Assembly (NCBI GenBank): GCA_028290245.1
Contig: JAQGKG010000342.1
Location: 1 to 12,727, forward strand
Reading direction: 5' to 3'
DNA length: 12,727 nt
Source of the DNA: Devosia sp.
GTDB taxonomy: Bacteria; Pseudomonadota; Alphaproteobacteria; Rhizobiales; Devosiaceae
Under the pieces are notes generated by a model that was not told the DNA's origin, ran no database searches, and saw only the letters and a program-made list of their open reading frames with translations. The position numbers were made by a program, and so were the translations under genes. Shown in pieces: positions 1-6,847 of this stretch (position 1 is its first letter; each line of letters begins with the position of its first letter).

Positions 1-48
1 ACCGCTTAGCTTTATGCCAACGAAGATGCGGGCCGTGGCGCAATTTGC
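1..48 (-). pseudogene. ilvA: Continuation of ilvA ACT-like domain beyond the in-frame stop (partial, runs off window)
   Basis: Read on the minus strand in the frame of the upstream gene, these 16 codons give ANCATARIFVGIKLSG with no further stop. This matches the stretch after TEFNYR in long biosynthetic IlvA proteins (E. coli has ACIFVGVRLSRG at the equivalent place). The stop at 49-51 sits where relatives, as I recall, have an aromatic residue (F in E. coli, often Y), so a single-base change of a TAT or TAC tyrosine codon to TAA would explain it. The rest of the domain lies outside the window. Confidence 0.8.
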
Positions 49-1128
49 TTAGCGATAGTTGAACTCGGTGATCGAGCGCTGTCCATGCATGCGACTAAAG
101 GCGCGATGGCTGCCAGGTTGTTCGGGGATTTCGACGCTAAACAATGCCTCGGCCCGCTCGCCGATCTCGGCACGTTCGGCGACATAGCTCAGCCTGTCAA
201 AATTGACATTGTCGCCTGAATTTATTGCGATAAGCGCACCCTTCGGCGCCTCGCCGGTTTCAACCTGACGCCGCAACCCGGCCAACGCCAGCGCGCCTGC
301 GGGTTCGGCAATCGCCCGCATGTCGTCGAAAATATCCTTGATGGCGGCGCAAATCTCGTCGGCCGTCACAGTGACGATGTCGTCGAGCAGCTCGCGGCAA
401 ATCCGAAACGTCTCGTCACCCACCTGCCGCACCGCAACGCCATCGGCAAACAGCCCCACCTGATCCAGCGCCACCGGATGGCCTGCCGCAATAGCCGCCT
501 TCATGCTGGCAGCTTCCTCTGGTTCGACACCGATAACGCGAATTTCGGGACGCAGGAATTTGACAAAGGCCGCAATACCCGCCGCCAATCCACCACCGCC
601 GACCGGCACATAGATGGCGCCAATTTCACCCGGATGCTGGCGCAGCAGTTCCATGCCGATGGTGCCCTGGCCGGCAATCACATCAGGATCGTCAAACGGA
701 TGCACCACGACGTAGCCGTGCTTTTCGGCCAGTTCCGCGGCATGGCCACGTGCGGCGTCGAAGCCATCGCCAAATAGCACCACCTCGCCACCCAGCCGCC
801 GCACTGCGCCCACCTTTATGGTCGGCGTTGTCGTGGGCATGACGACAATGGCGCGAATACCCAGCCGCGACGCCGATAGAGCCACCCCCTGCGCATGATT
901 ACCCGCCGAAGCGCAGATCACGCCACGCGCACGCTCTGCCTCGCTCAGTTGCGCAATGCGATTATGCGCGCCGCGGATCTTGAACGAGAATACCGGCTGC
1001 ATGTCCTCGCGCTTTAGCAGCACCTTGGCCCCAAGGCGCGCCGACAGCAGGTTCATGGTGTCGAGCGGCGTTTGTTCCGCGACTTCATAAACTGACGAGG
1101 TGAGAATACGGCGGACATAGTCCTGCAT
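49..1128 (-). CDS. ilvA: Threonine dehydratase (threonine ammonia-lyase), regulatory domain cut by an in-frame stop
   Basis: This PLP enzyme deaminates threonine to 2-oxobutyrate, the first step of isoleucine synthesis. The 359-residue product has the whole fold II catalytic domain: the PLP lysine K50 in SFKIRGA, the SAGNHAQGVA loop, the glycine-rich phosphate loop VGGGGLAAG and NSGDNVNF near the end of the domain. It then enters an ACT-like regulatory domain of the E. coli IlvA kind (EALFSVEIPEQPGS, ITEFNYR) but meets TAA at 49-51. Upstream of that stop (left of 49) the same frame still reads as ACT domain. I start at 1128 because GGAG lies 7 bases before this ATG and a TTGACA -35 box lies just upstream. 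The longer frame to 1233 would add 35 residues unlike the family and cross the tetR operator. Catalysis may survive, but isoleucine feedback is probably lost, or the gene is a fresh pseudogene. Confidence 0.9.
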   Translation of the reverse strand: MQDYVRRILTSSVYEVAEQTPLDTMNLLSARLGAKVLLKREDMQPVFSFKIRGAHNRIAQLSEAERARGVICASAGNHAQGVALSASRLGIRAIVVMPTTTPTIKVGAVRRLGGEVVLFGDGFDAARGHAAELAEKHGYVVVHPFDDPDVIAGQGTIGMELLRQHPGEIGAIYVPVGGGGLAAGIAAFVKFLRPEIRVIGVEPEEAASMKAAIAAGHPVALDQVGLFADGVAVRQVGDETFRICRELLDDIVTVTADEICAAIKDIFDDMRAIAEPAGALALAGLRRQVETGEAPKGALIAINSGDNVNFDRLSYVAERAEIGERAEALFSVEIPEQPGSHRAFSRMHGQRSITEFNYR

Positions 1129-1135
1129 GCGGTGG

Positions 1136-1179
1136 CTCCGGGCTGGCCCTGATGGAGCCCCGGACCAAGACTTTGTCAA
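1136..1179 (-). promoter_or_regulatory. Putative sigma-70 promoter and ribosome binding site of ilvA
   Basis: On the minus strand a perfect TTGACA (1174-1179) is followed after 17 bases by a weak TCCATC (1151-1156). A GGAG Shine-Dalgarno (1136-1139) then stands 7 bases before the ATG at 1128. The predicted leader is about 16 bases. The geometry supports the short start of ilvA; the poor -10 box keeps confidence moderate. Confidence 0.45.
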
Positions 1180-1228
1180 CCCGCAGCCCACGCCGCCGTC
1201 TGCGAAAACCACATGGCTGAACTGCCCA

Positions 1229-1250
1229 CTCAATCATTTGATTGATTGAG
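1229..1250. promoter_or_regulatory. Palindromic operator, likely site of the adjacent TetR repressor
   Basis: Two perfect 8-base inverted arms, CTCAATCA (1229-1236) and TGATTGAG (1243-1250), flank the 6-base spacer TTTGAT. A nested shorter palindrome CAATCA/TGATTG (1231-1236, 1239-1244) overlaps it. Size and symmetry are typical of TetR-family operators. It lies 24 bases before tetR and covers its proposed -35 box, which fits autorepression of tetR and the MFS gene. Confidence 0.6.
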
Positions 1251-1265
1251 GTTTGAGGTTATAGC
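1238..1265 (+). promoter_or_regulatory. Putative tetR-MFS promoter, possibly giving a leaderless mRNA
   Basis: TTGATT (1238-1243) and TATAGC (1260-1265) are separated by 16 bases. A start point about 7 bases after the -10 box would fall at 1271-1274, on or just before the tetR ATG. No Shine-Dalgarno sequence lies at a normal distance from that ATG, so a leaderless transcript is plausible. Confidence 0.35.
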
Positions 1266-1273
1266 CTCCCGCC

Positions 1274-1891
1274 ATGAAAGCTGACTCGAACCCATGTGCC
1301 CTTCCTGCCAGCAAACGCGAGAGCGGCGATGACCGTCGTATCGCGGTTGCCAAGGCGGCGCGACAGATCATCGTCGAGAAGGGTCTCGAAGGCCTGCGCA
1401 CGCGCGACATTGCGGCTCGCGTCGGCATCAATATCGCCACCTTGCATTACCATGTGCCGACCAAGGAAGCCCTGGTCGCGCTTGTCGCGGAGAGCATTCG
1501 TGATGACTTCCGCGTCCAGGCCATGCGCCACCCTCGCGTCGGCAAGACCGGCCTCGAGCAACTTTATATGGAGTTCGACGATTTCCGCGAAGCCACGCGC
1601 GAAATGCCCGAAGTCATCATCATACTGACAGAACTTGTCGAACGCGCGCGGCGTGATGCGACTGTGGCAGAGATCGTGCTGCCGATGCACCGATTCTGGC
1701 GCAGTAGGTTCGAAGACATTTTCCGCCTCGGCATCGCCGACGGCTCCTTCCGGCCCGACCTCGATCCCGAGGCGGGCGCAATGATTACCACTGGCGCCCT
1801 GTCCGACAGCTGGCGCCGGCCCGATACCTCGCCTTCCATGATCGAGCAGGCTTTGGCCGAACTCGAACGCGCCTTCATCCGAAAATCGTAA
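1274..1891 (+). CDS. TetR/AcrR-family transcriptional regulator
   Basis: A 205-residue DNA-binding repressor of usual family length. Residues about 22-68 form the TetR N-terminal domain; the helix-turn-helix includes TRDIAARVGINIATLHYH followed by VPTKEALV, a classic signature. Residues 80-205 are the variable helical ligand and dimer domain, and I cannot name the ligand. The gene lies 16 bases before an MFS exporter on the same strand, the common pairing of a local repressor with the pump it controls. The palindrome at 1229-1250 is its likely operator. The start at 1274 is chosen because it directly precedes the conserved domain; ribosome binding signals are poor, so it may be leaderless. 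Confidence 0.9.
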   Translation: MKADSNPCALPASKRESGDDRRIAVAKAARQIIVEKGLEGLRTRDIAARVGINIATLHYHVPTKEALVALVAESIRDDFRVQAMRHPRVGKTGLEQLYMEFDDFREATREMPEVIIILTELVERARRDATVAEIVLPMHRFWRSRFEDIFRLGIADGSFRPDLDPEAGAMITTGALSDSWRRPDTSPSMIEQALAELERAFIRKS

Positions 1892-1907
1892 GTCCAAGGA
1901 AATTCAA

Positions 1908-3401
1908 ATGTCGACCGACACAATCAACCCCGGAGCGACAGCCGCTCCCGATGAGCGCCGCTGGCTAGCGCTGTTTATACTGCTGATCGCCAATTTCATG
2001 AACCTAATCGACGTTACCATCGTCAACGTCGCGCTACCCTCGATGCGTGACAATCTCGGCGCCACCGATAGCCAGATCGAATGGGTGGTCGCCGCCTATA
2101 TTCTCGCCTTTGCACTAGGTCTGCTGCCCTTTGGCCGTCTCGGCGATATCCTTGGCCGCACCAAGCTGTTCCTCTGGGGCGTTGCCGGCTTCACCGCCGC
2201 CTCAGCCCTTTGCGGTCTGGCGCCAAATATCGAATTCCTGATCGTCGCTCGCGTGATCCAGGGTCTCGCCGGCGCCATGATGACGCCGCAGGTGCTGGCC
2301 ATCGCCACCGTCACCTTCCCGCCTCATGAGCGCGGCCAGGCCTTTTCGTTGTTCGGTCTATCCGCCGGTCTGGCGTCGGTCTGCGGTCCGATCCTCGGCG
2401 GCGTTCTGGTTTCGGCCAATCTGTTCGGCATGGAATGGCAGCCGATTTTCGTCAACATTCCCATCGGCATCGCCGCCGTGATCGCCGGCTGGTTCCTCAT
2501 TCCGCCCCTGCCGGGTCATGCTGCGCTCAAGAACGACTATGTCGGCATCGCCTTGTTCGGCCTTGGCATTCTCGCGGTGGTGTTCCCCATCGTCGAAGGC
2601 CGAACCTATGGCTGGCCGCTGTGGACCTTTGCCATGATCGCCGCTGGCCTCGTGCTGCTGGTGCTGTTTGTGCTGTGGACCCGCTCGCGAGCCAAGATCG
2701 GCGCGCCGCAACTGCTCAACTTCGACCTCATCACCAACCGCCAGTTCATGTTCGGCGCCTTCGTCACCACCGTGTTTGCCTCGGGCATTCCCGGCATGTT
2801 CATGGTGATCTCGCTGCTGCTGCAGGGTGGTTTCGCATTCACACCGCTTGAGTCCGGCCTGACCAACACGCCCTTCTCGGTCGGCGTGCTGGCTGCTTCC
2901 GCCATCGCTGCGCGTTTCGGCGCCAACTTCCTGCGGGCACGCCTTGCCGCCTCCGGCGCGCTGCTGGTCATCGGCATCGGCTGGATGCACTTCTACATTG
3001 CGGGCGTTGGCGACAGCATTGACCATTGGCAACTCCTGCCGCCGCTGCTGATTGCCGGTATCGGCCTCGGTCTTGGCTTCTCGGCGCTGTTCCAGCTTGT
3101 GCTGTCCAATGTACCGCCGCGTGACGCGGGTGCCGGCTCGGGTGCCTTGCAGGCCTTCCAGCAGGTCGGCGGCGCGCTTGGTGTCGCCATCATCGGCCAG
3201 ATATTCTTCACCAACCTGGGAAATTCCATGGCCGCCGGTTCGGCTCCGCACGCAGCCTTCGCCAATGCCTCAAGCCTCGCGCTCTGGTATGTGGTCGGCA
3301 GCTTTGCCCTGGTGCTGCTGATGTCGCCATTCTTCAAGCGCCCCGCCGTCCCGGCCCACGGCCATGGCGCTCCGGCCCAGCACGTGGCCATTGAAGTCTG
3401 A
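1908..3401 (+). CDS. MFS exporter, DHA2 (EmrB/QacA) family drug:proton antiporter type
   Basis: A 497-residue inner-membrane transporter with about 14 hydrophobic segments. It carries the DHA2 signatures: motif D1 LIDVTIVNVALP (33-44), motif A GRLGDILGRTK (76-86) in the loop between helices 2 and 3, and antiporter motif C ending in GPILGG (about 150-165). Such proteins export drugs, dyes or other amphipathic compounds using the proton gradient; the substrate cannot be read from sequence. AAGGAA at 1895-1900 precedes the ATG by 7 bases. It is co-transcribed with the tetR gene 16 bases upstream and ends just before a strong terminator. No membrane-fusion (EmrA-like) partner is in the window, so it may act alone. 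Confidence 0.92.
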   Translation: MSTDTINPGATAAPDERRWLALFILLIANFMNLIDVTIVNVALPSMRDNLGATDSQIEWVVAAYILAFALGLLPFGRLGDILGRTKLFLWGVAGFTAASALCGLAPNIEFLIVARVIQGLAGAMMTPQVLAIATVTFPPHERGQAFSLFGLSAGLASVCGPILGGVLVSANLFGMEWQPIFVNIPIGIAAVIAGWFLIPPLPGHAALKNDYVGIALFGLGILAVVFPIVEGRTYGWPLWTFAMIAAGLVLLVLFVLWTRSRAKIGAPQLLNFDLITNRQFMFGAFVTTVFASGIPGMFMVISLLLQGGFAFTPLESGLTNTPFSVGVLAASAIAARFGANFLRARLAASGALLVIGIGWMHFYIAGVGDSIDHWQLLPPLLIAGIGLGLGFSALFQLVLSNVPPRDAGAGSGALQAFQQVGGALGVAIIGQIFFTNLGNSMAAGSAPHAAFANASSLALWYVVGSFALVLLMSPFFKRPAVPAHGHGAPAQHVAIEV

Positions 3402-3409
3402 CCCAACAA

Positions 3410-3435
3410 AAAGGCCGCCCCTCCGGGCGGCCTTT
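3410..3435. terminator. Bidirectional rho-independent terminator between MFS gene and OMP gene
   Basis: A perfect 11-base stem, AAAGGCCGCCC (3410-3420) and GGGCGGCCTTT (3425-3435), has the loop CTCC. It lies between two convergent genes. Read on the minus strand the stem runs into TTTTTG, so it should end the OMP transcript well; read on the plus strand the T run is only three bases. Confidence 0.85.
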
Positions 3436-3457
3436 GCACTTCAATATTCGGTAGGTC

Positions 3458-4138
3458 CTAGAACTTCCAGGCAAGGCCCGCGCGGATAACCGCATTGCTC
3501 GGCTCGCTGGTGCGGCCTGCCGGACCCGGCACAGTGTTGACGCCATAGTGCGTCCAGGTCGCGTTGAGGCGCGCCATGATATTCTGGGTGACCATCATGT
3601 CGACGCCCAGGCCAAGCTGGAAGCCACCAGCGGTGAACTCGGAACCGCCGCCTAGGCCTGGCGACAGGTCAAACCGGCCCCAGGAATAGCCCACTGTACC
3701 ATAAGCCAGCACGTTGTTGGCGATGGGATAGCCCAGCGTCGCACGGATCGCGGTGTCCCACTTCAGCGCGCCATAGTTTAGGCCGTTAAATTCGAACTGG
3801 GTCGCGACATTGTTCAACTCGGCATCGACGCCTAGCACGAACCAGTCATTGAGCTGCATGCGGTAACCGGCGAACACACCAGCGCTGCCGCCGATATCGC
3901 CCAGCAACTGTTCCTTGGCGCCTGGTGCCGTGGCGATGACAGTATTCGTCTCGTGGCTCTTCATCCCGATCAGGCTGCCTTGCGCACCAACATAAAAGCC
4001 GTCCCAGGCCGAATAGGCTGGCTGATAGGCCTGGTTGGTGATCACCGGTGCAATCATCTGCTGCGCGTTGGCGCCAACGACGGGCGCGCCCGCTGCTACT
4101 GCGATCAGCGCCGCCGCCAGCTTGATCTCGAAACCCAT
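3458..4138 (-). CDS. Outer-membrane beta-barrel protein (Omp25/porin-like family)
   Basis: A 226-residue exported protein. Residues 1-25 are a Sec signal peptide (MGFEIK, then an alanine-rich core, cleavage after ANA). The rest alternates polar and hydrophobic residues in beta strands (GFYVGAQGSLIG, TAIRATLGYPI, AYGTVGYSWGRF) and ends in LAWKF, with the terminal phenylalanine recognised by the BAM machinery. This matches the small 8-strand barrels common in Rhizobiales. I take the ATG at 4138, with GGGGA 7 bases upstream, over the GTG at 4177, which has no ribosome binding site and would put 13 extra residues before the signal peptide. The gene stands alone, 108 bases downstream of argB. Role: probably envelope structure; no pore specificity can be claimed. 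Confidence 0.85.
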   Translation of the reverse strand: MGFEIKLAAALIAVAAGAPVVGANAQQMIAPVITNQAYQPAYSAWDGFYVGAQGSLIGMKSHETNTVIATAPGAKEQLLGDIGGSAGVFAGYRMQLNDWFVLGVDAELNNVATQFEFNGLNYGALKWDTAIRATLGYPIANNVLAYGTVGYSWGRFDLSPGLGGGSEFTAGGFQLGLGVDMMVTQNIMARLNATWTHYGVNTVPGPAGRTSEPSNAVIRAGLAWKF

Positions 4139-4246
4139 GCAACTATCCCCAAAACTGAACTGGCTAAAATTTGCCACGTTTTATTAAGGCGAGCCTATGA
4201 CCAATGGGCCACACACCCGCCAAAACGTGTATCACGTCCGCGATGG

Positions 4247-5149
4247 TTAGCGAACGATGAGCGTACCGGCGCCGAACTCGGTGAAAAGCTCGACCAGAAC
4301 CACATGCGGCATCTTGCCATTGAGGATAACCACGCCCTCGACGCCATTCTCTAGCGCCTCGAGGCAGGTCTCCACCTTGGGAATCATGCCGCCAGAGATT
4401 GTCCCGTCGCCGATCAACTCCTTGGCCTCGCGCACGCTGAGCTCGGGGATCAGCTTGCCATCACGGTCGAGCACGCCCGGCACGTCGGTAAGGAACAGCA
4501 GGCGCTTGGCGCCGAGCGAGCCGGCGATGGCGCCTGCGAAGGTATCGGCATTGATATTATAGGTATTGCCGTCACGGCCGGGAGCAACCGGGGCGATGAC
4601 GGGAATCATTTCCGAGCGCGCCAACAGGTCGAGCAGCGTGCGATCGACTTCCACCGGCTCGCCGACAAAGCCCAGGTCCAGCACCCGCTCGATATTGGAG
4701 GTCGGGTCCTTGACGGTCTTAACCGCCTTTTTGGCAAACACCATGTTGCCGTCCTTGCCGCACAACCCGATGGCCCATTCGCCCTCGGCATTGATCAACG
4801 CGACGATTTCCTTGTTGATCGAGCCGGCCAAAACCATTTCGACCACTTCCATGGTCCGCTGGTCGGTGACGCGCAAGCCGCCCTCGAACTTGGATTCGAT
4901 ACCAAGCTTTGCCAGCATCGAGGCAATCTGCGGCCCGCCGCCATGCACCACGATCGGATTGACCTTGCTCTGCTTGAGCAAAGCAATATCGCGCGCAAAC
5001 GCTTGGCCGAGCTTGGCATCGCCCATGGCGTGCCCGCCGTATTTCACCACGACGGTTTTGCCCTCGTAGCGCTGCATGTAGGGCAGGGCCTGCGCAAGGA
5101 TACCGGCGTCATGACTGAAGCGGTCGTTATCGGAAGTCTGATCGGTCAT
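4247..5149 (-). CDS. argB: Acetylglutamate kinase
   Basis: This enzyme phosphorylates N-acetylglutamate with ATP, the second step of arginine synthesis in the cytoplasm. The amino acid kinase fold is plain: VVVKYGGHAMGD near the N-terminus (nucleotide-binding lysine), VHGGGPQI (substrate loop), NINADTFAGAIA, LTDVPGVL and GGMIPKVETC. At about 300 residues, with an N-terminal helix (AGILAQALPYMQRYEG) before the first strand, it resembles the hexameric arginine-inhibited enzymes rather than the shorter, insensitive E. coli form. I chose the start that gives MTDQ; an ATG at 5161 would add MGPS, and neither has a good ribosome binding site. In Rhizobiales argB normally follows engB directly; here a plus-strand block separates them, so it needs its own promoter in the divergent 5150-5338 region, where I find no convincing one. 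Confidence 0.93.
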   Translation of the reverse strand: MTDQTSDNDRFSHDAGILAQALPYMQRYEGKTVVVKYGGHAMGDAKLGQAFARDIALLKQSKVNPIVVHGGGPQIASMLAKLGIESKFEGGLRVTDQRTMEVVEMVLAGSINKEIVALINAEGEWAIGLCGKDGNMVFAKKAVKTVKDPTSNIERVLDLGFVGEPVEVDRTLLDLLARSEMIPVIAPVAPGRDGNTYNINADTFAGAIAGSLGAKRLLFLTDVPGVLDRDGKLIPELSVREAKELIGDGTISGGMIPKVETCLEALENGVEGVVILNGKMPHVVLVELFTEFGAGTLIVR

Positions 5150-5247
5150 TGACGGACCCATTCTGTTGGCAAGGCGGCATAAAAGATCGAAACGGGTCTA
5201 GAGCATGAATGCAGAAAGGAAAAGACAGTTCTGCCACGATTGCCAAT

Positions 5248-5273
5248 TGATCCGAATCCGATTCTCGGGCGTT
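5248..5273 (+). promoter_or_regulatory. Candidate ECF-type promoter upstream of the sigma factor gene
   Basis: TGATCC (5248-5253), a 16-base spacer, then CGTT (5270-5273). A similar TGAAAC-N16-CGTT lies before the fasciclin gene. ECF sigma factors often transcribe their own gene, and CGTT is a common ECF -10 core. The match was found by eye in two sequences and could be chance. Confidence 0.3.
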
Positions 5274-5338
5274 GTAGCCATGCCAGACATCGCGCCGGGC
5301 AAGGGCGAGACAGGCAATACCGGAGGCACGCTACCGAT

Positions 5339-5893
5339 ATGGCCACGCAGAACATGCCTGCGCAAGAAATTGCGGACCTGATCGCACGCTGTGCATTGCG
5401 AGATCGTGAAGCGTTTCGCACCCTATATGATCGGACCAGCGCGAAACTCTTCGGAGTGACGCTGCGTATCTTGAAGGACCGATCAGAAGCCGAAGAGGCA
5501 GTTCAGGAAGTCTATGTGAAGGTCTGGCAGCGCGCCGACCGTTACGTCGCCGGCAACACCAGCCCGATAAGCTGGCTCGTCGCTGTCGCACGCAATCATT
5601 CACTCGATATTCTAAGAGCCCGACGCCCGCCTTCTGCCGATATCGATGTGGCTCTTGAAGTTCCTGATGCTGCTCCTTCACCTGAGCGGGCGGCACAGAA
5701 CAACGAGGAAAGAGGCCAGATCGAGAAGTGCTTGGGCACGCTTGAAAGTGATCGTGCCGACGCGGTGCGCGGCGCCTATCTCGATGGCTATAGCTACGAG
5801 GAACTGGCTAGCCGCTACGCCGTGCCTTTGAACACGATGCGGACCTGGCTACGCCGGAGCCTCATCAAACTGAAAGATTGTTTAACAGCATGA
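5339..5893 (+). CDS. ECF (sigma-70 family group IV) RNA polymerase sigma factor, SigK-like
   Basis: A 184-residue sigma factor with only regions 2 and 4. Region 2 spans about residues 26-95 (FRTLYDRTSAKLFGVTLRIL, EAVQEVYVKVWQ, WLVAVARNHSLDILRARR), and region 4 spans about 128-180 with the helix-turn-helix YSYEELASRYAVPLNTMRTW. It directs RNA polymerase to a small regulon, probably for envelope or oxidative stress. The partner is the RskA-like anti-sigma gene that overlaps its stop by four bases. I start at 5339 (MATQNMPAQE), with GGAGG 12 bases before; the frame could open at a TTG at 5240, but that extension is not sigma-like. An ATG at 5354 is a second option. The RskA partner and fasciclin neighbour suggest the SigK-related group rather than RpoE/ChrR. 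Confidence 0.9.
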   Translation: MATQNMPAQEIADLIARCALRDREAFRTLYDRTSAKLFGVTLRILKDRSEAEEAVQEVYVKVWQRADRYVAGNTSPISWLVAVARNHSLDILRARRPPSADIDVALEVPDAAPSPERAAQNNEERGQIEKCLGTLESDRADAVRGAYLDGYSYEELASRYAVPLNTMRTWLRRSLIKLKDCLTA

Positions 5894-6609
5894 CCATGAG
5901 CGATGACATCGGCGGAGATTTCGAGGGACGTAATGCCCTTGTGGCCGAGTATGTGCTCGGCCTGCTTTCATCAAGCGAACATGCCCGCATCGGCAATCTG
6001 ATCGATAATGACCAGAACCTACGTGCCGATCGTGACTTTTGGATTTCACGTTTCGCTGCACTTAACGATGAATTTTCCGAAACCCCGGTTCCCGGCCACA
6101 TCTACGCGGCAATCGCCGCCCGGGCATTTGGTGAACAAAGCCGCGCATCCAAATCCTCATCATTCTGGGAAAGCCTCATGGTCTGGCGCGGTATCGCTGC
6201 GGGTGCCCTCGCTGTTGCGGTGGCGGCAGTTGGTTTCAACCTGGCTCAGCCACGCCCCGATGTCGGCGCCCTGACCACGCAATTGGTTGCCGCTCTCGAA
6301 GAAGAGGGAAGCGACGTCAAATTCGTCGCGCTGTATGACGGTAGCGGCAACGTTCGTTTGACCGCGCTCTCGGGCGCTGCTGTTCCGGATAAGGACTTCG
6401 AGCTCTGGGCGATCCAGGGTGGCAACAGCCCGATCTCAATGGGCGTCATTCCCGTCAATGAGCGTAGCTCGGTCGTTGTGTCGCCTGACGTGATGTCGGG
6501 TCTCGGCGATGGATCGGTTCTGGCGATTACTCTTGAACCCAAGGGCGGCTCGCCAACTGGCAATCCGACAGGTCCGATCGTGGCGAAGGGCGCCGTTACG
6601 GAAATATAG
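5890..6609 (+). CDS. RskA-family membrane anti-sigma factor
   Basis: A 239-residue single-pass protein. Residues 1-95 form a cytoplasmic anti-sigma domain (LVAEYVLGLLSSSEHARI, FWISRFAALNDEFSETPVP) without the zinc HxxxCxxC motif. Residues about 100-120 are one membrane helix (GIAAGALAVAVAAVGFNLA). Residues 125-239 are the periplasmic RskA domain, with the recognisable FELWAIQGGNSPISMGVI and LAITLEPKGGSP. It should hold the sigma factor at the membrane and release it after a periplasmic signal, probably by regulated proteolysis. The ATG at 5890 overlaps the sigma stop as ATGA, which implies translational coupling and balanced amounts; an ATG at 5896 is an alternative. A terminator follows. Confidence 0.88.
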   Translation: MTMSDDIGGDFEGRNALVAEYVLGLLSSSEHARIGNLIDNDQNLRADRDFWISRFAALNDEFSETPVPGHIYAAIAARAFGEQSRASKSSSFWESLMVWRGIAAGALAVAVAAVGFNLAQPRPDVGALTTQLVAALEEEGSDVKFVALYDGSGNVRLTALSGAAVPDKDFELWAIQGGNSPISMGVIPVNERSSVVVSPDVMSGLGDGSVLAITLEPKGGSPTGNPTGPIVAKGAVTEI

Positions 6610-6661
6610 TGGTTTTGGATCACTGAATAAATTTCAGCTTTGACATACTAATAATGAATAG

Positions 6662-6689
6662 TCGCAGGCCTTAATGGTCTGCGATTTTT
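6662..6689 (+). terminator. Rho-independent terminator after the sigma/anti-sigma operon
   Basis: TCGCAGGCC (6662-6670) pairs with GGTCTGCGA (6676-6684) around the loop TTAAT, with one G-U pair, and is followed by TTTTT (6685-6689). It lies 52 bases after the anti-sigma stop and separates this operon from the fasciclin gene, which therefore needs its own promoter. Confidence 0.85.
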
Positions 6690-6769
6690 CGCTTAAATCC
6701 TTATTATACAAAGCAAAATGTAGAGCGCACATACCGGTCCAAACTTACTTTTGCGAAAATTTTTAAATC

Positions 6770-6795
6770 TGAAACTTTGCGCACAGCCGCCCGTT
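6770..6795 (+). promoter_or_regulatory. Candidate ECF-type promoter of the fasciclin gene
   Basis: TGAAAC (6770-6775), a 16-base spacer and CGTT (6792-6795) resemble ECF promoters. GAAAC-N16-CGTT is one base from the EcfG consensus GGAAC-N16/17-CGTT and shares TGA..C-N16-CGTT with the region before the local sigma gene. It would give a leader of about 45 bases. Which sigma factor reads it cannot be decided here. Confidence 0.4.
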
Positions 6796-6847
6796 CCTCT
6801 CCATGTCCCAGCCGAACAATGGGAACGAAACACAGGAAGGAACTACC

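Noticed and set aside
1129..1233. N-terminal extension of ilvA by 35 codons
   Set aside because: The added residues do not resemble the family, the extension runs over the predicted promoter and operator, and the internal ATG at 1128 has a good ribosome site.
1259..1897. A 212-codon minus-strand frame opposite tetR
   Set aside because: The plus-strand frame has a clear TetR domain; the opposite frame resembles no family and has no ribosome binding site.
2358..3251. A 297-codon open frame on the minus strand opposite the MFS gene
   Set aside because: The sense frame encodes an unmistakable transporter; the antisense product is low-complexity and charged.
4225..4237. Short inverted repeat ACGTG-TAT-CACGT downstream of argB as a terminator
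   Set aside because: Five pairs with a three-base loop and a short T run are too weak to call; it could be chance.
5162..5338. A sigma-70 promoter for argB in the divergent region
   Set aside because: Several TTGGCA- or TTATGC-like hexamers occur on the minus strand, but none pair at a normal spacing.
6822..6826. GGAAC as a -35 box of an EcfG promoter for the fasciclin gene
   Set aside because: It lies only 22 bases before the start codon, and no CGTT follows at 16-17 bases.
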